The notes under the pieces were generated by a model. That model saw only the letters and a program-made list of their open reading frames with translations, was not told the DNA's origin and did no database searches. Position numbers and translations under genes: made by a program. Shown here piece by piece: positions 1-11,978 of a DNA stretch of 64,000 nt (positions are counted from its first letter, which is position 1; the number at the start of each line of letters is the position of its first letter). This DNA comes from Erythroxylum novogranatense (taxonomy: Eukaryota > Streptophyta > Magnoliopsida > Malpighiales > Erythroxylaceae): assembly GCA_029891385.1 (NCBI GenBank), contig CM057231.1, positions 63,595,103 to 63,659,102 of the forward strand. Direction: 5' to 3'.

Positions 1-1209
1 ACAATAGGTCAAATTGCATTTTCCAGCTTTTCAACTACAACCTAACTCCTATCACTTCTAACATCAATAACACATCACTAAGCACCCATTTATACCTCTA
101 ATTCAACCACAAATTCATCACAACATATATTTACATGATTATACAAAAGTTGGCAGCACTAACTCAAATTATCTTCCTAAGTTTTCTATTCATCTAACCT
201 TACAAACTCAATCCAAACCAAGCCAAAATCAAGGAAAACTATAGAAATTCATTCATCCATAACCAAGTATACATTTAAACCCATTCAAACCTACCACTAT
301 CATCATGAAGTAAATGCACAAGTGCTCCCCATAAATGCTTCTACCTACTAAAAGAAGGAATATAAATACCAATTCTTACCTAACAAGTTGCAAGCTCTCA
401 ATTCTTCAAGTATCTATTTCAATCTTCCAAGCTTACTCAACTACATAACTCTCCCTAAACCTACTATCATCACACCAACCATGCATATATCATCACCTTC
501 ACAAGGCTTCACTTGTGATAGAGAATAAAGGAGGCAAGGCAAGTAGCAAAGAAAAGTCTCTTATAAAGGATGGATAAGAAGCTTTCAAAGAGGAGAAACA
601 AACACTCCAAGATGATGCAAGTTTTGATGAAGGATAAAGGATGAGCTTCCAAGTGATTTATTTGTTTAACAAAACAATGAGAAAGTCGAGGTGCTTGAGT
701 AGAAGAGACAAAGCTAATTAATAATTGTACACTTGGCTTTTAATGAATGAAAAGACAAAATGAGTTAATCCTAATTAATTAAGCACTAATCCCACTTAAG
801 CTCTAAACATGGCACTAACATAATTCCCACAATTATTTATTCAATAATCCAATGCCATTTGACGGTCCTTTTCAGTATAGAAAAGCCCACTCAAAATTTC
901 TATTGAAATTTTCCTATCCGCAACAACCTCAAAAATTCCAAAAATTCCATAAATTCCCAAAAATGAAAAACACTCAATGGCGCACTCCAAATAATTTTTC
1001 AAATACAATTATCCCATAAATTTCACAAAGAATCTCAATTTGAAACCTAAACCGGGAAATATCATGAATGCATGTATACTATGTGCATGTGCAACCAATC
1101 ATTAATCATAGAGGCTATATGTTGTATGTTCATGCCGAGATTCAATTCAATACGTCTAACCCATCCCAAATTACCAATAAACCCTTCCTATGGGAGATGG
1201 GATGTTACA
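1..1209 (-). repeat. LTR-A, 3' LTR of gypsy element G1 (cut by window edge)
   Basis: This is the outer part of a gypsy LTR read on the minus strand. It aligns with about 8465-9672 of LTR-B and with the end of LTR-C. The right boundary is the terminal TGTTACA at 1203-1209 (minus strand TGTAAC), followed directly by a purine-rich tract. The rest of the LTR, its CA end and its target duplication lie outside the window. A TATA-like CTTTATAAG is present on the minus strand at 560-568, at the same place as in the other five LTRs of the family. Short reading frames here are reproduced in every LTR copy and are not genes. Confidence 0.92.
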
Positions 1210-1222
1210 ATTCTCCCCTCCT
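1210..1222 (-). other. Polypurine tract of G1
   Basis: On the minus strand the 13 bases just upstream of LTR-A read AGGAGGGGAGAAT. This is the expected plus-strand priming site, and it is conserved next to the 3' LTRs of G2, G3 and G4. Confidence 0.85.
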
Positions 1223-1226
1223 AATA

Positions 1227-2170
1227 AAATTTTCGTCCCCGAAATTCTTACTGTTGATCGAAAAGATGAGGATATTGTCTCCTCATATGCCCTCGGTCTC
1301 CTGTGTAGCTTCCTCAACAGTGGTTCCTCCAAAGAACCTTCACTAAAGGAATACTTTATTCCTCAACTGCTTCACCCGTGACCGGCTAACTGATTGGCTC
1401 CTCTACATAACTCGGACATTTCGACACCTCAATCTCCCCGAGCTGTAATTACATGATTCGGATCCGACCGATACCTCCGAGCATACTCACATGAAACACA
1501 TTGTGTAACCGAGACATCTCACTCGAATGCCAACCTATATGCCAATGGCCCTATCCTCTCGACAACTTATACGGACTAATGTACCTAGGGCTTAACTTGC
1601 CCTTCTTGTCAATCTCAAGACACCACGCCACGGTGACACCCGTAAGAATACTCACGCCCACATTATACTCCATCTCCTCCTATGCTGATCCACATAACTC
1701 TTCGTTTCATCCCGAGTCGCCTTGATGCGATTCAATCAGGCCACCTTCTCAATAGTATCCCAATCACCAGACCTCAATCATCCTCACACCCTCTTCATCC
1801 CAATATAAAGGCGATCTACATCGGGCCCATACAAAGGCCTCATATGGTGTCATCCCGATGCTACTGTGATAATGGTTGTTATATGCAAACTCAATCGAGC
1901 TAAACATCGTCCCATGCCCTCCTCAACTCCAAGACACATGCCCAAGCATATCCTCAACAGCCTTTAATAGTCCTCTCACTCGCCCATCCGAGGATGAAAT
2001 GATGCAATCGTTCACTTAGTGCCCATAGCAGATCGCAAACTCGCCAAAATCTCAAGTAAATATGGATCCTCGTTCGACACTATCGACACGGGACCCTGCA
2101 CTCTCACTATCTCGCCACATACTTCGGCCAACTGATCCATGGTATTGTTCTCCTCATTGGCAAGAAATGG
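1227..2170 (-). pseudogene. G1 integrase C-terminal half and chromodomain (degenerate)
   Basis: Broken minus-strand pol sequence parallel to the intact G2 frame at 9636-10391. Recognisable pieces are the post-catalytic segment (about 1740-2060), the GPY/F-type module (about 1520-1640) and the chromodomain-like tail (about 1230-1480). The G2 copy reads cleanly through the same region. Several differences fall where G2 has CTG or CAG and G1 has CG or TCG, so part of the damage may be sequencing error. In this family the region helps integrase bind DNA and target chromatin. Confidence 0.7.
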
Positions 2171-2175
2171 GCCGA

Positions 2176-2658
2176 TTAGTCAATCACCACTATGACCCAG
2201 ATAGCATCATGTTGCCTCGGCATCCTAGGCAACCCCATAATAAAATCCATGGTAATTCGTTCCCATTTCCACTCCGGAATAGGCAACGAATGAAGCTTCC
2301 CCACTGGAGCCTGGTGCTCAGCCTTAACCTGCTGGCACGTCAAACATCTAGATACATACTCAGCTACCTGTTTCTTCATGCCACGCCACCAGAAATATTG
2401 CTTAAGAGTGTTATAAATCTTGGTAGTACCAGGATGCATAGCATATGTGGCCATATGAGCCTCCTCCAATATCTCTCGCCTCAAGTCATCCACATCAGGC
2501 ACACAAAGCCTCTGCCCTATCCATAAAGTCCCATCTCTCAACTCAAACTCAGAACTCAAATCAGCTTTTGTTTTCTCAATCAGTCTCACCATAACAGGAT
2601 CCTTGTCCTGAACTCTCCTGATCCTGTCCAGGAGCATCGGTCTCGCCAAAGTAGCCAA
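2176..2658 (-). pseudogene. G1 integrase N-terminal zinc finger and start of catalytic core
   Basis: An open stretch of 160 residues. It carries the gypsy-type HHCC zinc finger (EEAHMATYAMHPG, then CLTCQQVK) and enters the catalytic core at [10 protein letters not shown], whose Asp is the first acidic residue of the DDE triad. The reading frame is lost soon after WVIVV, where related copies continue as [10 protein letters not shown]. The second catalytic motif lies in broken sequence at about 2050-2120. RNase H precedes it on the minus strand and the integrase C-terminus follows, as expected. The start methionine is not a biological start because gypsy pol is a polyprotein. Confidence 0.85.
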
Positions 2659-3300
2659 TAATACTCCATCCTACCCGATTCATCCAACATTCAAAGCCCT
2701 CAATCGAATCAAGTTAGGCAACCTCATTGTTCTAATCAACTATACTAGTATGTGACTTCCTACTCAACGATCGCCACCACATTAGCTTTCTGTGGTGATA
2801 CTCGATAGTACACCATAGTCCTTCAACAATTCAAGCCATCTCCTCTGCCTCAAATTCAACTCTCTCTCGCTCAAGAATATCTCAAACTCTTATGGTCATG
2901 AAGATCCGAAAGGTCTCACCATACGATAATGTCTCCAAATCTTCGTGAGCAAACACAACCGCAGCTAACTCCAAATCATGAACAGATAATTTACCTCGTG
3001 AGACCTCAACTGTCTCGAGGCATAAGCAATAACTCTACCATGCTGCATTAAAACACACCCCAATCCCTGATGCGATGCATCATCAGATACCTCGAATCCT
3101 CCAAAGGCTGGATGGAATAGCCAACACCGGCAAAGAGTCAACCGATGTTTCAAATCCTCAAAGCTCTTCCGCACTCCTCACTCCATCTCAATGGTACATT
3201 CTTCCTCAGAAGCTTTGTCAGAGGGGCTGAGATCAATGAGAACCCCTCGAAAAACCTCCAGTAATAACCAGCCAATCCGATGAAACTTCAATCTCGAAAT
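2659..3300 (-). pseudogene. G1 RNase H and RT connection region
   Basis: Degenerate minus-strand segment between RT and integrase. The fragment at 2965-3174 reads [20 protein letters not shown] and then QLRSHEVNY, which is the gypsy RNase H signature that removes the RNA strand during reverse transcription. Upstream, at about 3180-3300, is the connection that in related copies reads [11 protein letters not shown], here out of frame. About 2660-2900 is the RNase H to integrase linker, with no long frame. Confidence 0.75.
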
Positions 3301-3499
3301 ATTCCTAGGAGCCTCCCACTTCAAAGATCGCCTCAACCTTACTCTTGATCCACCAATACCCTCTCCAAATACTATATGTCCCAAAATATCACCGATCTAG
3401 CCAAAATTACATTTATCAATTTGGCTTACAACTGCCTCTCTCTCATCGCTCAGTAATACAATCCTCAAATGCTCACTATGCCCCCGTCTGCTCCTCGAA

Positions 3500-4080
3500 T
3501 ACACTAGAATGTCATCTATAAAGACAATAACAAACTAATCCAGTAGTATTGAAATACCTTATTCATCAAGGCCATGAAGGCTGCCGGCATTAGTCAACCC
3601 AAACGGCATCACTAGAACTCGAATGCCCATACCGCCTCCCTCAAGGCACTTCAGCACATCGCCTCTCGCAATCTTCAACTCGATAGTACTCGATCTCAGA
3701 TCCAACTTAGTGAACACCGAGCTCCCTCGCAATCGATCAAATAGGTCATCAATCCTAGGCAAGGATACTTATTCTTCATCACACCCAATTCACCGCTCAG
3801 AATCGATGCACACCTCAAAGTCCCATCCTTTTCTTCACAAACAAAACTGAGCTCCCATGGTGAAACACTAGGTCCGATAAATCCTTCTCCAATAACTCCT
3901 AATCGAAAGCCTGAGCCCCTCGCCCACAAAGCCATCCTATATGGAGATATAGATATAGGAGCAGACTCGAACGAGGTCAATGGTAAACTCGCTCTCCCGA
4001 TCCGGCGGCAAACCCGTAACTCATCAGAAACACATCCAAAATTCCCTAACCACGGAATATCCTGAGCCTCCGTCAACTCG
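3500..4080 (-). pseudogene. G1 reverse transcriptase (degenerate)
   Basis: Minus-strand RT in two overlapping frames. The fragment at 3696-4076 keeps KDGTLR, and the one at 3559-3762 keeps VFTKLDLRS and VMPFGLTNA. The catalytic box (FIDD in the G2 copy) falls at about 3510-3525. Compared with G2, several CTG/CAG triplets read as CG, TCG or CGA; for example QLQGAQ becomes RLRGSS at about 3715-3745. Those changes cause substitutions and frameshifts and may be basecalling artefacts. Confidence 0.8.
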
Positions 4081-4084
4081 TGTC

Positions 4085-4480
4085 AACCACACGAGCCGAT
4101 ATGCCTCACCCTCCCCGCATCAATCTCGTGGCACTAAGGAAAGAGATCATCCAGCGGCACATCTAATAACTCCTCCAACACCGCCTAGGTCACCAGAGAC
4201 TCCAAAACAACCTCCTTGGTATAGCAGCCCATAATAGCCCTATGGGCCGCCACCACCCATCCCGTAATCACATCGATCTCTCTCGTAGGTAATACTATAA
4301 GGTCTACCTCAACACCGCTGATCAATCTGGATCGAGCATCCCCGCAGCCTCTCCCAATGCAAGAGTAGTACCCAGAGGTGTACTCACCTCAGCCCATATC
4401 AGAATCCTCTCCCTATCCCCATGCAATCTACATGCCATATGAGATGCAATAAAGAATGTGTGGATCCAGATCCAAAGAAT
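4085..4480 (-). pseudogene. G1 aspartic protease (degenerate) and linker to RT
   Basis: The minus strand at about 4380-4480 encodes a degraded version of the gypsy protease start: GSTHS followed by WHVDCMG, where the family has ALLDPGSTHSF and CRLHG. The catalytic Asp codon is altered. The remainder to 4085 is the protease to RT linker, without a long frame. Identification rests on the motif, its position between zinc knuckle and RT, and alignment with G2 and G3. Confidence 0.65.
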
Positions 4481-4699
4481 GCAAACGCCTCAATATCGAT
4501 ATAAAGAGCATACCAACTACAACATCGGGAATCTGGCCTCTTGTCTCACATGGCGAGACCACTGCCCGGGATCTGGTCGGCCGCCTCACCCTCATTCCTC
4601 GAAGGGATCCTCACCTACCACGACCTCTACCTCGACCTCTCCGTCCGGATCCGCGCCAGATCCACCTACCCTACTCATTGCAGACAAGAGTACTACTCC

Positions 4700-5520
4700 C
4701 GCCTACCACTACCAAAGCAGACCGAGCTCCCAAAGTAGTGGCAATCGCGATTCGTGATCCATGGAGCCGTGATTTAAGGCAAGCTCACCAACCACCAACA
4801 CTCTCCAAAGTGTCTCTTCTCACAGGCTCACGGAATGGGGAATCTCCCCAAAACCTCTACCACTATCAATGCAATTGCATCTAAATCTCCTCTCTCGTCA
4901 AAACATGACCGACCGGATCCTCCCGAAGCTCGAAACCCCGCCTGGCGCTGCTAAAACCCCTACCAGAGCTGCCTCAATATCACTAACTCTCTTCCCTCCG
5001 ACCCTCGACCCATCTCTCTGCTGTCTCGCTCACACCGCTTCCACTCTCACAAAGAAGCAGCTCAACTCTATAAAGGAGCCCATATCGATCGGGCTAATCC
5101 GCACGGATCTCCAAATTCAGCCCCATCTCAAACCTCCGCACCTATCTGTCTCAAGAGAAACCACAGAGCAAAGATACCCCATCAACTCATTAAATCTCAC
5201 CTCAGACTCTGCATCACATCCTACCCTCCCTCACCCAAAACTCCAGATCTTCATTTCCAAATACACCTTGGGCATATAATTGTCTCTAAAGCCCTCGAAA
5301 ATTTGCCCATGTCAAGAAGCAAGGCTAAGTGGTAACGCCTTTAATGCCTTCCACCATGTATAAGCTAGGCCCGTGAAAGAGATATCCAGAATCGAACCTC
5401 TCATCATGTTCACAATCCATCCGTCGAGTACTCTCTTTCCTCTCCAACCAACTCTCGCCTCGCCGGGTCTGCAGACGCCATAGAAGTTCATGTTCTCGCC
5501 ACGCAATAAATCATATCTCC
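4700..5520 (-). pseudogene. G1 gag remnant
   Basis: Minus-strand gag, broken. The capsid-like core lies at about 5250-5420 and includes GLAYTWWKALKA in an open stretch at 5312-5506, matching the AYTWW motif of the Retrotrans_gag family. A zinc-knuckle remnant with GSMDH lies at about 4740-4790. Between them is a low-complexity basic and proline-rich segment. Gag packages the RNA and forms the particle. No start codon was chosen because the N-terminus is frameshifted. Confidence 0.7.
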
Positions 5521-5732
5521 TCTCCGTCTCTCACGGGACTCTGGAGGTAACTCCTCAGATCGAGGCAACGAGGACTCTCTGCTAGCTCCAACAAATCCCT
5601 GGTCAGCTGGTTGATCTATCTGATCACCAAAAATAGATGACCTATAACAAAACAAGAACTTTGATCAGTTTCTGCATTGCTCACAATAATTCAAGCCTAA
5701 TTATGTACTAGTCCCAACAGATGCCAAACCAT

Positions 5733-5744
5733 GCTCTGATACCA
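5733..5744 (-). other. Primer-binding site of G1
   Basis: The minus strand reads TGGTATCAGAGC five bases from the LTR-B end. It is complementary to the 3' end of plant initiator-Met tRNA, the usual primer of chromoviruses. The same 12-mer occurs in G4 at 49373-49384. Confidence 0.93.
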
Positions 5745-7207
5745 CCTAATGTAGCACCCCTTATCATAGGATATGTACGACGCCAGAGGTTATTCCGATA
5801 CACACCCTACGATAAAGGGTGCGCCATTTAACAACCACTAATACTCCACATGGCATCAACAATCATAAGCAAAGAATATGAAATTCATTATTTTATTAAA
5901 ACCATAAATTTCTCATTTCATAACCTCAAAGTAGTAAATTTACACAACCGGTATGTTCAGACATTACTCCAAAAGAAAATAAAAAAAAATAAAGCTAGCT
6001 AGGTCATCCTCAAAAGTGTCACCGACCGACTGTGTGCCATGACTTCTCTTGCCAACTCGCTCTTTACTTAGAAAAGTCCTCCGAGCTATAAATCTACTCT
6101 CTCTGGTCCGAAAAATAATTTATAATTTTGATGAGTTTATATCTCAATGAGGAACCATCATCGATGGTTCACTCAATTCATGCATATACACAGTATATCA
6201 CAGATACACACAATTATTTCACCAAAACACATTCAGAAGTACCACATGATTACTAGATCAGTCAAAGGAACCAATTCAAATGCTCATGAAATGCGTATGT
6301 GAAGCTTTTCTAATTTATTGCGTTGTTGTGACCGAGCGCCTAAAACTATCCCATTAAGGGCGCATTAGACGGTGAGCCTTAGGCTCTGAATCCCTATGGG
6401 CTCATGGCCCAATCACATTGAGCTTAAAGCTCTCGTTGGCTGCTTTGGTCACAACTGCCAATTATCGATCACGACATGCATGAAATGCATATGTCCAATT
6501 AAAACAAAATCAACATCATAACTGATCCCCATTCAACTTATTCACATAAGTCACTCACAAGTAATCACATGAAAATCACATATAACACTTCTATGTCAGA
6601 TTCTCCCAATCCATTGGACCTCCGGTCCGCAATCTAGGCATAAACAAACACAGTCATCCCACCATTATTCTCCACAGAGTTATAAGTGCAGAATTATAAA
6701 CATATACTAATCGAGGAACCATCTAGGTTACTCACCTAATAACTTCTGAGCTAATGCCAGGAAGTCTCTGCAACGTCTGTGGGATGACGCTCCAACTGTG
6801 CTCTATAACAATTAAAATAAGTATACATTACCAACCTGAATAGTTAAAAAATCAAACAATGCACATGAGATAATTAAACGTATAATGCATGTTCATGGCA
6901 TTTCCGCCCTAATCCAAAATTTTCACATTATAAAATTCCATCTAAAATTAGAAAGCTATAGCCATTGACAAGATTTCAATTCGACCTCGATCGGTCCAAA
7001 ATAAATAAACAAAGGATCACAGAACAATTACCCGACCCACATTAATTTCGCCTAAAAATTCCCAATTTCTCACAAATGAAATTAAATGTTCTACTTAATC
7101 CGATGCCTCAAGAATCAGGTCAATCGGAGTTCGACCAAAAAGTTATGCACAAAAGATCGAGGGAGGTCAAAATGGAAAGAAAACAAAGCAATTGCTCCTT
7201 CTCCAAA

Positions 7208-7320
7208 ACGGCGTTGGCTCGTGGCGCGCTCGGGCGCACCCACCCCACCTGGCTCGCTCGCTGGACGAGCTCCCTGCTCGCCTGGCGAGCTCCCTCGCTC
7301 ACCCGCATGGGCGAGCTTTA
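7208..7320. repeat. GC-rich GGCGAG/CTCGCC cassette in LTR-B
   Basis: A sharply GC-rich patch inside an otherwise AT-rich LTR, made of repeated CTCGC and GGCGAG words in both orientations. Equivalent patches occupy the same place in LTR-C (about 15040-15175), LTR-D (27417-27545), LTR-E (34718-34856), LTR-F (43125-43258), the G4 LTRs (47505-47735, 54805-55035) and the solo LTR (57800-57930), with quite different sequence. Function unknown. Confidence 0.75.
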
Positions 7321-9026
7321 AGCTCACCATGCAACCTCCTAACTCCAAATCTTTTTCCAACTTTCCCAATAAACTTTCTTCTTCCACAACTCATATCTTT
7401 TAGTATACACATCCAAAGGACACAAATCTGGGCTCTTTGGAAAGGTCATGAAAACCTCTACAATTCTCAAGAAGACCATAAAAATCAATTTCACCCCTAA
7501 GGGTGTCAAAAATCCAATAAAACCTACTGCCTCTTCAAAACCTATCCAAACAAGGCAGTACATTACAAATTCAATAACTCTCTGATTCTTCCGTCAACAA
7601 TTACACATCAAATAAGGCAGTACGATCACAATATTATCTACAACTTTCATGAACAACCTAAAATCAAATTCACTGGTTAACTAGGTCAAACAATTCACCA
7701 AATCCTCTGCCCTCTGAAATCAACCACTCTGGACAGAAAGTTTCCAAACAGCATATCTCTTAACACAAATGTCACAAAATTCACTACCCTATATCCCTGA
7801 AAAGATAAGATCTCAAACTTCAATTTTCATGAAGAACTTAATTTCCAATTCGATTTCTAACAATGTTAAAACTGTTATGGAAGTTACTGCCATTATCAGC
7901 AATTCACAACCTAATGCAGGGTCAGTTTTTGCAAAATCATAACTCCCAACTCTGACCTCTAAAAATTACACACCATATATCATTTTCAAGATAATTTCTT
8001 CTTCTACAACTTTACAGAAGATCACTCACACCAATTAAGTTCACATAAATTATTAAAATTGCTCCCAATCAAAACGCTCACAAAATCAACACTTTGACTA
8101 GGTTTCTCCAAAAAGCATAAAACCAATCAATAGACATCAGTTCATATCTCCCAATATACAACTCGAAAATTAGCAAGATCAGTGGCAATGGAAAGCTAAC
8201 TCAATATGCTACAACTTTCATGCAGACCATTTTCCCAAATTCCATCTCAATTAATTTAGACAAATCAGCAAAATAATCAGGTCATAGTGTCGGTTACTGT
8301 TCATAGACCCTAAAACAGACACTTTCCATGCAAAATTTCGACCCTCTAGCATTACAATTTAACAGCACCTATTTCACACAAAATTGTAGCCAACATTCCA
8401 AAGTTTAATTGGGCATGAACCTCACCTCAGTTTCTCACCTACACAATTAGTTATGATCAAAACATTACAATAGATCAAATTGCATTTTCCAGCTTTTCAA
8501 CTACAACCTAACTCCTATCAGTTCTAACATCAATAACACATCACTAAGCACCCATTTATACCTCTAATTCAACCACAAATTCATCACAACATATATTTAC
8601 ATGATTATACAAAAGTTGGCAGTAGTAACTCAAATTATCTTCCTAAGTTTTCCATTCATCTAACCTTACAAACTCAATCCAAACCAAGCCAAAATCAAGG
8701 AAAACTATAGTCATTCATTCATCCATAACCAAGTATACATTTAAACCCATTCAAACCTTCCACTATCATCATGAAGTAAATGCACAAGTGCTCCCCATAA
8801 ATGCTTCTACCTACTAAAAGAAGGAATATAAATACCAATTCTTACCTAACAAGTTGCAAGCTCTCAATTCTTCAAGTATCTATTTCAATCTTCCAAGCTT
8901 ACTCAACTACATAACTCTCCCTAAACCTACGGCTATCACACCAACCATGCATATATCATCACCTTCACAAGGCTTCACTTGTGATAGAGAATAAAGGGAG
9001 GCAAGGCAAGTAGCAAAGAAAAGTCT

Positions 9027-9035
9027 CTTATAAAG
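9027..9035 (-). promoter_or_regulatory. TATA-like box of the gypsy LTR
   Basis: The minus strand reads CTTTATAAG about 640 bp into the LTR. The same nine bases are kept in all six LTR copies of this family (560-568, 16877-16885, 29208-29216, 36511-36519 and 44922-44930). This suits a U3 promoter; the transcription start itself cannot be seen. Confidence 0.5.
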
Positions 9036-9635
9036 GATGGATAAGAAGCTTTCGAAAGAGGAGAAAACAAACACTCCAAGATGATGCAAGTTTCTGATGA
9101 AGGATAAAGGATGAGCTTCCAAGTGATTTATTTGTTTAACAAAACAATGAGAAAGTCGAGGTGCTTGAGTAGAAGAGACAAAGCTAATTAATAATTGTAC
9201 ACTTGGCTTTTAATGAATGAAAAGACAAAATGAGTTAATCCTAATTAATTAAGCACTAATCCCACTTAAGCTCTAAACATGGCACTAACATAATTCCACA
9301 ATTATTTATTCAATAATCCAATGCCATTTGACGGTCCTTTTCAGTATAGAAAAGCCCACTCAACAATTTCTATTAGAAATTTTCCGATCCGCAACAACCC
9401 CAAAAATTCCAAAAATTCCATAAATTTCAAAATGAAAAACACTCAATGGCGACTCAAATAATTTTTCAAATACAATTATCCCATAAATTTCACAAAGAAT
9501 CTCAATTTGAAACCTAAACCGAAATATCATGAATGCATGTATACTATGTGCATGTGCAACCAATCATTAATCATAGAGGCTATATGTCAGATGTTCATGC
9601 CGAGATTCAATTCAATACGCCTAACCCATCCCAAA

Positions 9636-10391
9636 TTACCAATAAATCCTTTCTATGGAGATGGATGTTACAATTCTCCCTCCTAATAAAATTTTCGCCC
9701 TCAAATTCTTACCGTTGATCGAAAAGATGAGGATACTGCTCTCATATGCTCCTCGGTCTCCTGTAGCTTCCTCACGAAAGTGGTTCCTCCAAAGAACCTT
9801 CACTAAAGGAATACTCTTATTCCTCAACTGTTTCACCTGTGACCCGACGATCTGGATTGGCTCCTCTACATAACTTAGATTACTCGATACCTCAATCTCC
9901 TGAGCCAGAATTACATGAGTCGGATCTGACCGATACCTCCGGAGCATACTCACATGAAACACATCGTGCAACTCAGACATCTCACTCGGCAATGCCAACC
10001 TATATGCCAATGGCCCTATCCTCTCGACAATCTGATACGGACCAATGTACCTAGGGCTTAACTTGCCCTTCTTGCCGAATCTCAGTACACCACGCCATGG
10101 TGACACCCGTAAGAATACTCTATCGCCCACATTATACTCCATCTCCCTCCTATGCTGATCCACATAACTCTTCTGTCTATCCTGAGCAGCCTTGATGCGA
10201 CTCCGAATCAGTTTCACCTTCTCAATAGTATCCTGAATCAGCTCAGGACCCTCAATCATCCTCACACCCTCTTCATCCCAATATAAAGGCGATCTACATG
10301 GTCGCCCATACAGTGCCTCATATGGTGTCATCCCGATGCTACTGTGATAATGGTTGTTATATGCAAACTCAATCGAGCAACATCGTCCCAT
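9636..10391 (-). pseudogene. G2 integrase C-terminal half with GPY/F module and chromodomain-like tail
   Basis: The longest clean frame in the window, 251 codons. It starts just after the catalytic core and contains YNNHYHSSIGMTPYEALYG, near the catalytic Glu region. It continues through the GPY/F module (LSPRYIGPYQIVERIGPLAY, about residues 130-150), FHVSMLRRY and a tail with IPLVKVLWRNH typical of chromovirus chromodomains. The frame runs past the PPT into LTR-B, ending at 9636, so the last residues are not native. The first residue is an internal Met of the polyprotein. The frame breaks just upstream at about 10400. Confidence 0.85.
9673..9685 (-). other. Polypurine tract of G2
   Basis: The minus strand reads AGGAGGGAGAAT immediately before the LTR-B boundary, equivalent to the G1 tract. 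Confidence 0.8.
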
Positions 10392-10822
10392 GCTCCTCCT
10401 AACTCCAAAGACACATGCCCAAGCATATCCTCAACAGCCTTAATAGTCCTCTCACTCGCCCATCTATCCGAGGATGAAATGTTGTCTCAAGTTCACTTAG
10501 GCCCATAGCGGCATCGCAAACTCGCCAAAATCTCAAGTAAATTTGGGATCCCCGTCGACACTATCGACACGGGACCCCTGCACTCTCACTATCTCTCGCC
10601 ACATACTTCGGGCCAACCGATCCATGGTATTGTTCTCCTCACCTGTAAGAAATGGGCCGATGAATCAATCAGCCTACTATGACTCAGATAGCATCATGTT
10701 GCCTCGCATCCTAGGCAACCCCATAATAAAATCCATGGTAATTGCTCCCATTTCCACTCCGAATAGGCAACGAATGAAGCTTCCCAATCGAGCCCGGTGC
10801 TTTCTTAACTCACTCGGGCACG
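10392..10822 (-). pseudogene. G2 integrase catalytic core (frameshifted)
   Basis: The segment between the zinc-finger frame and the C-terminal frame aligns by position with G1 2060-2400. It contains the degenerate catalytic region: the [13 protein letters not shown] motif of the family falls near 10545-10570 and the [12 protein letters not shown] motif near 10720-10740. No continuous frame survives. The reverse-strand frame at 10543-10875 is a shadow. Confidence 0.6.
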
Positions 10823-11131
10823 TCAAACATCTAGATACATACTCACCACTGCTTCTTCATGCCACGCCACCGTAAATATTTCTAAGAGTGTTATACATCT
10901 TGGTAGTACCAGATGCATAGCATATGTGGCCATATGAGCCTCCTCCAATATCTCTCGCCTCAAGTCATCCACATCAGGCACACAAAGCCTCTGCCCTATC
11001 CATAAAGTCCCATCTCTCAACTCAAACTCAGAACTCAAATCAACTTTTGTTTTCTCAATCACTCTCACCATAACAGGATCCTTGTCCTGAACTCTCCTGA
11101 TCCTGTCCAGTAGCATCGGTCTCAGTTTCAA
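10823..11131 (-). pseudogene. G2 integrase N-terminal zinc-finger region
   Basis: A 102-codon minus-strand frame with RIRRVQDKDPVMVR, a hydrophobic/acidic stretch and EEAHMATYAMH, which carries the two His residues of the HHCC finger. It then shifts frame, so the two Cys of the finger are out of frame. It lies between RNase H and the integrase core, as in G1. Confidence 0.75.
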
Positions 11132-11379
11132 AGTAGCAAATAATACTCCATCCTACTCCAGATTTATCCGAACATTCAAGGCCCTCAACTGAATCAAGTT
11201 AGGCAACCTCATTGCTCGAATCAAATCTGCATTAGTATGTGACTTCCTACTCAACGATCCGCCACCACATTAGCTTTCCTGTGGTGATACTCGATAGTAC
11301 AAATATCGCCCTTCAACAATTCAAGCCATCTCCTCCGCCTCAAATTCAACTCTCTCTGCTCAAGAATATCTCAAACTCT

Positions 11380-11810
11380 TATGGTCAAGTTGAAGATCCG
11401 AAGGTCTCACCATACGATAATGTTCCAAATCTTGAGCAAACACAACCGCAGCCTAACTCCAAATCATGAATAGGACAATTTACCTCGTGAGACCTCAACT
11501 GTCCCGAGGCATAAGCAATAACTCTACCATGCCGCATTAAACACACTCAACAACTCGGCGCGATGCATCATCAGATACCTCGAATCCTCCAAAGGCGGAT
11601 GGAATAGCCAACACCGGCAGAGTCAACCGATGTTTCACTCAAAGCTCTTCCTCGCACTCTCACTCCATCCGAATGGTACATTCTTCCTCAGAAGCTTTGT
11701 CAGAGGGGCTGAGATCAATGAGAACCCCTCGACAAACCTCCAGTAATAACCAGCCAATCCGAGAAAACTCCGAATCTCTGAAATATTCCTAGGAGCCTCC
11801 CACTTCAAAG
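11380..11810 (-). pseudogene. G2 RNase H and connection region
   Basis: Degenerate minus-strand sequence parallel to G1 2900-3300. Nucleotide similarity to the G1 and G4 RNase H is clear (segments for the [11 protein letters not shown] and [11 protein letters not shown] motifs at about 11470-11570), but no long frame survives. The [15 protein letters not shown] connection lies at about 11715-11800. Confidence 0.65.
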
Positions 11811-11978
11811 ATCGCCAACCTTACTCGGATCCACCTGAATACCCTCTCCAGTCACTATATGTCCCAAAAATATCACGTGATCCAGCCAAAATTCACATTT
11901 ACTGAATTTGGCTTACAACTGTCTCTCTCTCATCATCTGTAACACAATCCTCAAATGCTCACTATGCTCCCCTTCCTT

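Larger units (their letters stand above)
1..9672 (-). mobile_element. Gypsy element G1 (chromovirus, Tekay/Del-like), minus strand
   Basis: G1 consists of LTR-A (3'), an internal region at 1210-5749 and LTR-B (5', 5750-9672). Reading the minus strand from right to left gives PBS, gag, protease, RT, RNase H, integrase, chromodomain and PPT, which is the Ty3/gypsy order. Assignment to a Tekay/Del-like chromovirus rests on LTRs of about 3.9 kb, an initiator-Met PBS and a chromodomain-like tail, and is an inference. The pol frame is broken many times, so the element is not autonomous as sequenced. LTR-B is also the 3' LTR of the neighbouring element G2. Confidence 0.9.
5750..9672 (-). repeat. LTR-B, 3.9-kb LTR shared by G1 (5') and G2 (3')
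   Basis: A complete LTR of 3923 bp. On the plus strand it starts TGTAGCACCCC and ends GATGTTACA, so on the minus strand it runs TGTAAC...GCTACA. It is flanked by the G1 PBS on the left and by the G2 PPT on the right, so it serves both elements. Inside are a 7-bp-stem hairpin at 6153-6169, a mini-hairpin cluster at 6374-6432, a splice-donor-like motif at 6728-6740, a GC-rich cassette at 7208-7320 and a TATA-like box at 9027-9035. No credible ORF. Confidence 0.93.

Noticed and set aside
1068..1346. Recurring frame starting MHVYYVHVQP, also at 9533-9718 and 17388-17570
   Set aside because: It lies in the terminal part of each gypsy LTR, on the strand opposite to the element. It recurs because the LTR recurs and has no domain.
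4456..4884. 142-codon plus-strand frame rich in Pro and Arg (similar frames at 3980-4234 and 40402-40725)
   Set aside because: These are antisense shadows of gypsy gag/pol on the minus strand and are not conserved between copies.
5733..5744. A tRNA gene near the primer-binding sites
   Set aside because: Only the 12 bases complementary to a tRNA 3' end are present. No cloverleaf or internal promoter boxes surround any PBS.
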